This document shows positions 21,186-23,934 of a stretch of DNA of 23,934 nt, one piece after another. The notes under the pieces are model-generated. The model searched no databases and was not told the DNA's origin. It saw nothing but the letters and a program-made list of their open reading frames with translations. The stretch is taken from NCBI GenBank assembly GCA_000434435.1, contig FR895509.1:1-23934 (forward strand), read 5' to 3'. The translations under genes and the position numbers were made by a program. This DNA is from Firmicutes bacterium CAG:475 (GTDB lineage: Bacteria > Bacillota > Clostridia > Christensenellales > CAG-917). Numbering within the stretch: position 1 is the first letter of the stretch; each line of letters starts with the position of its first letter.

Positions 21186-21512
21186 TCACGCTTTGAGCAT
21201 GTCTATAATGCTTCTCATGCGCCGTCTTTGCTCGTCGTTTAGCATGGGAAATGCGTTGTTGTACAAATTTTCGAGGGATTGCGCGTCGAACGTGCCCTGC
21301 GCTTTCATACGCCTTGCAACGTCCATAAGGCGCGCGGTCAGCTCCTCTTCGCTCTTTTGCGAGTATTCGGCAAACTTGTCCTCAAAAGATTGATTTTTAC
21401 TCTCGGTGTCGCAATTCTGTCCCGCAAAATTACAAGAATTTTGTTTGCCGTTTCCGTTTTCGGCACTTTGATTGCCATACCCTCTCATTCCGTTGAAATC
21501 ATAAAAATTCAT
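21186..21512 (-). CDS. Unknown 108-residue Asn/Gly-rich protein
   Basis: I do not recognise a named family. The first 45 residues are low-complexity, rich in Asn, Gly and Ser (for example GYGNQSAENGNGKQN). The rest is helical and charged: SEEELTARLMDVARRMK, then SLENLYNNAFPMLNDEQRR and RMRSIIDMLKA. The ATG at 21512 has GGAGG; 11 extra upstream codons were left out. Its close spacing to the S8 protease gene suggests co-expression. It is divergent from another Asn-rich unknown across 56 nt. Confidence 0.75.
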   Translation of the reverse strand: MNFYDFNGMRGYGNQSAENGNGKQNSCNFAGQNCDTESKNQSFEDKFAEYSQKSEEELTARLMDVARRMKAQGTFDAQSLENLYNNAFPMLNDEQRRRMRSIIDMLKA

Positions 21513-21568
21513 AAATTCCTCCGCACGTTCAATATATGAGCGCATAAAATGATTGTGACAGGTGGCCT

Positions 21569-22144
21569 ATGAATTTGGATATGAACACGATTTCAATGCT
21601 CATGCAACTGCTTACTCAAAAAAACGGCGACAACAAAGCGCAAAACACAGCGCAAGAGTCGCCAAACGAGCAATATACGCACGTGCGCATGCAGGACGAC
21701 AAATATACCGAAACATCCGCCTTCGCTCGCCAGAACGGAATTGGCGAGAAAACTCGACTTGATTTTTCGAATATCGAACGGCAAAACGACGGGAAATTCG
21801 ATTTTATAAAAAATATGGCGGCTCAAAACCCGATGTTTGCACTCCTTGGCAATATGCAAAACGGCAAAGTGGACGTATCGTCTATGCTTCCCCTCGTGAT
21901 GTCAATGATGCAAAAATCAAAAACCGAAAAGAAAAACGACGATTCCGCATCCGAGCGCAACGACGAAAAAAACAAATCGGATGTCGCCGATTCAAGCGTA
22001 ACCGAATCGAAAATCGAAAACGAAAAAGCTAACTTAAAAACAGAAACGCAACGAGAAGTTTTTGCTCCCGTTGCGTTTGCAGGTTACGAAGTTATATCTT
22101 ATCTTTGTTCGCTTGTCAAAGCGTCACGGCGTCCTTGTAGATAG
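21569..22144 (+). CDS. Unknown 191-residue hydrophilic protein, Met/Asn/Lys-rich
   Basis: No family was recognised. There is a short Met/Leu-rich start (MNLDMNTISMLMQLLTQ), a polar, Asn/Gln-rich linker, a second Met-rich helix pair (AAQNPMFALLGNMQNGK, DVSSMLPLVMSMMQ) and a highly charged tail. It has no signal peptide or long membrane segment. The ATG at 21569 has AGGTGG. The last 29 nt overlap the end of convergent glyA, and the hairpin that can terminate glyA lies inside this gene's coding region. The shared style with the 108-residue divergent gene hints at a linked function. Confidence 0.7.
   Translation: MNLDMNTISMLMQLLTQKNGDNKAQNTAQESPNEQYTHVRMQDDKYTETSAFARQNGIGEKTRLDFSNIERQNDGKFDFIKNMAAQNPMFALLGNMQNGKVDVSSMLPLVMSMMQKSKTEKKNDDSASERNDEKNKSDVADSSVTESKIENEKANLKTETQREVFAPVAFAGYEVISYLCSLVKASRRPCR
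22033..22078 (-). terminator. Terminator of glyA, inside the convergent unknown gene
   Basis: AAACGCAACG (22044-22053) pairs with CGTTGCGTTT (22069-22078), with further GAG/CTC pairing inside. On the minus strand the stem is followed by CTGTTTTTAAG. It lies 38 nt past the glyA stop and within the coding sequence of the plus-strand gene. Confidence 0.65.
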
Positions 22145-23372
22145 GATGCTCGTCGCAAAGTGCGATTGCGCGCGCCTTGACGGATTCTATCGCACTCTCG
22201 CCACCCTCGACTATATCGGCAATCATATCCGCGATTTTGACCATATCGTCCTCTTTCATGCCTCTTGACGTGACTGCAGGCGTGCCGACTCTCAAACCGC
22301 TTGTGAGCGAAGGCGACAACGGCTCGTTTGGCACGGAATTCTTGTTTGCGGTGATATGCGCCATATCGAGCCATGTTTCGAGTTGTTTCCCGTTGACGCC
22401 GCTTCCTACAAGGTTTATGAGCATCATATGATTGTCCGTACCGCCGCTTACAAGGCGCAGACCTCTTTTGATAAGTCTGTCCGCCATTGCCTTGGCGTTT
22501 TTGAGGATTTGCTCCTGATAAGTCTTAAATTCGGGCGAAAGAGCCTCTTTGAAAGCAACCGCTTTTGCCGCTATTATATGCATAAGCGGACCGCCTTGCG
22601 AACCGGGGAAAATCGCCTTGTCGATCTTCTTTGCGATATCTTCGTCGTCGCAAAGGATAAGACCTCCTCTGGGCCCTCTCAACGTCTTGTGCGTCGTTGT
22701 TGTAATAACGTGCGCATATCCTACGGGGCTTGGATGCAGACCGACCGCAACCATACCTGCAACGTGCGCCATATCCGCCATGAGATACGCCCCGACTTCG
22801 TCGGCAATCTCGCGGAATTTCTTGTAGTCGATAAATCTCGGATACGCACTTGCGCCGGCAACGATGAGTTTGGGCTTACATTCAAGCGCAATCCTACGCA
22901 CTTCGTCGTAGTTGATAAGCTCGGTTTGCGGGTCTATGCCGTAGCCGACGCAGTTGAAGAGCTTGCCGCTCATATTCACTTTCGCGCCGTGCGTGAGGTG
23001 TCCGCCGTCGGCAAGCGTCATGCCGAGAATGGTATCTCCGCTATCGAGCAAGGCGTAATACGCCGCAAAGTTTGCATTTGAGCCGCAGTGCGGTTGCACG
23101 TTTGCGTACTTCACTCCGAAAAGTTGCTTTGCACGCTCGATTGCGAGTTTTTCTGCAATGTCTACGTATTCGCAACCGCCGTAATATCTCTTTCCGGGAT
23201 AACCTTCCGCATACTTGTTGGTGTAAAAAGTACCTGCCGCCGCAAGCACCGCTTCGGAAACGATGTTTTCGCTTGCGATAAGTTCGAGATTGTGTTGTTG
23301 ACGTTCAAGCTCTTGGAGCATGGACGCGTAAAGTTCGGGATCGACTTGTTTTATGCTTTTGAGATCTATCAT
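22116..23372 (-). CDS. glyA: Serine hydroxymethyltransferase
   Basis: The 418-residue PLP enzyme interconverts serine and glycine with tetrahydrofolate, supplying one-carbon units. It has LIASENIVSEAVL (31-43), YAEGYPGKRYYGGCEYVD (54-71), Asp200 and His203 (MADMAHVAG), PLP-binding Lys229 (TTTTHKTLRGPRGG), and the C-terminal GLRVGTPAVTSRGM. Its length fits the bacterial family. The ATG at 23372 has AAGGA about nine bases upstream. It follows trxA by 74 nt in the same direction; an 8-bp hairpin (23396-23415) lies between them. Confidence 0.96.
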   Translation of the reverse strand: MIDLKSIKQVDPELYASMLQELERQQHNLELIASENIVSEAVLAAAGTFYTNKYAEGYPGKRYYGGCEYVDIAEKLAIERAKQLFGVKYANVQPHCGSNANFAAYYALLDSGDTILGMTLADGGHLTHGAKVNMSGKLFNCVGYGIDPQTELINYDEVRRIALECKPKLIVAGASAYPRFIDYKKFREIADEVGAYLMADMAHVAGMVAVGLHPSPVGYAHVITTTTHKTLRGPRGGLILCDDEDIAKKIDKAIFPGSQGGPLMHIIAAKAVAFKEALSPEFKTYQEQILKNAKAMADRLIKRGLRLVSGGTDNHMMLINLVGSGVNGKQLETWLDMAHITANKNSVPNEPLSPSLTSGLRVGTPAVTSRGMKEDDMVKIADMIADIVEGGESAIESVKARAIALCDEHPIYKDAVTL

Positions 23373-23395
23373 CTTTTGTTTTCCTTGTAAATTAT

Positions 23396-23415
23396 GTCAA
23401 AACAACGGTTTTGAC
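23396..23415 (-). other. Hairpin between trxA and glyA
   Basis: GTCAAAAC and GTTTTGAC form a perfect 8-bp stem with a 4-nt loop. On the minus strand it is not followed by a T run, so it is more likely an RNA processing or stability element in the glyA leader than a terminator. The T run lies on the plus strand, where no gene ends. Confidence 0.5.
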
Positions 23416-23446
23416 TTCGTTTTTTATTATGAGCGTCCAATAAATA

Positions 23447-23761
23447 TCAAAGATACTTGTCGAGGACTTGTGCGATTTGCATCTTCAAACGATAGCCGAC
23501 AAGCACTTCTTTCTTTTCGCCGTCTTTAAAGACGATGAGCGTAGGAATCGACATAATTCCGAAACGAGTTGCAAGTTCTTGACACTCGTCCACGTCCACC
23601 TTACCGACAGTGACTTTGCCTTTATATTCCGTTGCGATTTCTTCAACGTTGGGAGCCATCATTTTGCAAGGTCCGCACCACGTTGCCCAAAAATCCACGA
23701 GGACAACGCCTTTGGACGTAATTTCGTCAAAATTTTGTTGATTTAAAGTGATATAATCCAT
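23447..23761 (-). CDS. trxA: Thioredoxin
   Basis: The 104-residue protein has the redox site WCGPC (Cys29, Cys32), DFWATW before it, the cis-proline region SIPTLIVFKDG, and the full thioredoxin length. It reduces protein disulfides with electrons from thioredoxin reductase or a ferredoxin-linked reductase, neither of which is in the window. The ATG at 23761 has AAGGAG upstream. It is the upstream member of a trxA-glyA pair. Confidence 0.97.
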   Translation of the reverse strand: MDYITLNQQNFDEITSKGVVLVDFWATWCGPCKMMAPNVEEIATEYKGKVTVGKVDVDECQELATRFGIMSIPTLIVFKDGEKKEVLVGYRLKMQIAQVLDKYL

Positions 23762-23840
23762 GTTTTATCTCCTTATTAAATTTGAATACGTATTATTGTT
23801 CCGCAACCGCAACGCAGTTGCGATATCATCCGATTGTTCT

Positions 23841-23917
23841 TTCTCTACAAAGGTGAACGTCGTGCACTATTAAATTGCAATGTCCCCCTTCCTCACGTGT
23901 GTATTCCCCCTCTACAA
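23841..23917 (-). repeat. Copy B of the window-terminal repeat, tandem units
   Basis: On the minus strand, TTGTAGAGG (23909-23917) through ACACGTGAGGAA and ATTGCAATTTAA (ending at 23870) matches copy A at 95-143. After 67 nt a second TTGTAGAG (at 23843-23850) starts another unit, which soon decays. The stretch 23762-23840 contains the trxA leader and upstream region, with no gene seen. No known repeat class was recognised. Confidence 0.6.
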
Positions 23918-23934
23918 ATGCGTAAGGCGTGTAC

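Overview
The window looks like part of a chromosome from a low-to-moderate GC, Gram-positive anaerobe of the Bacillota, most likely an uncultured Clostridia (Christensenellales-like) bacterium. The grounds are the gene content and style: an FMN riboswitch in front of a RibU-type ECF transporter, a NadD-YqeK fusion, RsfS, an Nfn-type bifurcating transhydrogenase, DUF3343 beside a class V cysteine desulfurase, and strong AGGAGG ribosome sites at many genes. No identity search was run, so the taxonomy is inference. Both ends of the window run into copies of the same short repeat family, in opposite orientation, as expected of a contig that broke at dispersed repeats.

Layout. 1-445 is non-coding: a copy of the terminal repeat, then two tandem ~126-bp elements, the second of which folds into a long nested hairpin ending at the stop codon of the next gene. 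443-1835 (minus) holds a two-OB-fold SSB-like protein and a polysaccharide deacetylase. 1836-2231 holds four 11-bp direct repeats and a perfect consensus promoter for a membrane protein (2232-3134, plus). Next on the minus strand are isocitrate dehydrogenase (3248-4435), D-Ala-D-Ala ligase (4532-5653) and a MurF-type ligase carrying an N-terminal membrane domain (5882-7480).

7616-10804 (minus) is one FMN-riboswitch-led operon: a fused RibU-TsaE protein, TsaB, RimI and an alpha/beta hydrolase. A riboflavin-transport domain and tRNA t6A-synthesis genes therefore sit behind one flavin sensor. A divergent unknown gene follows (10901-11239), then rsfS and nadD-yqeK, a membrane protein with a possible nuclease-like core (13212-14012), and an operon nth-nfnA-nfnB-obgE (18312 down to 14156). 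The right part holds DUF3343 and a divergent cysteine desulfurase, a signal-less subtilase with a small Asn-rich partner gene, a second Asn-rich unknown protein, and trxA-glyA.

The most unusual points are (1) the RibU-TsaE fusion behind the FMN riboswitch; (2) at least four genes (2232, 10901, nadD, nth) that lack a Shine-Dalgarno sequence but have a promoter with a 17-bp spacer whose -10 box ends 6-7 nt before the ATG, so their mRNAs should be leaderless; and (3) two unexplained repeat families at the left edge. No transposase, integrase, CRISPR array, rRNA or tRNA gene was found.
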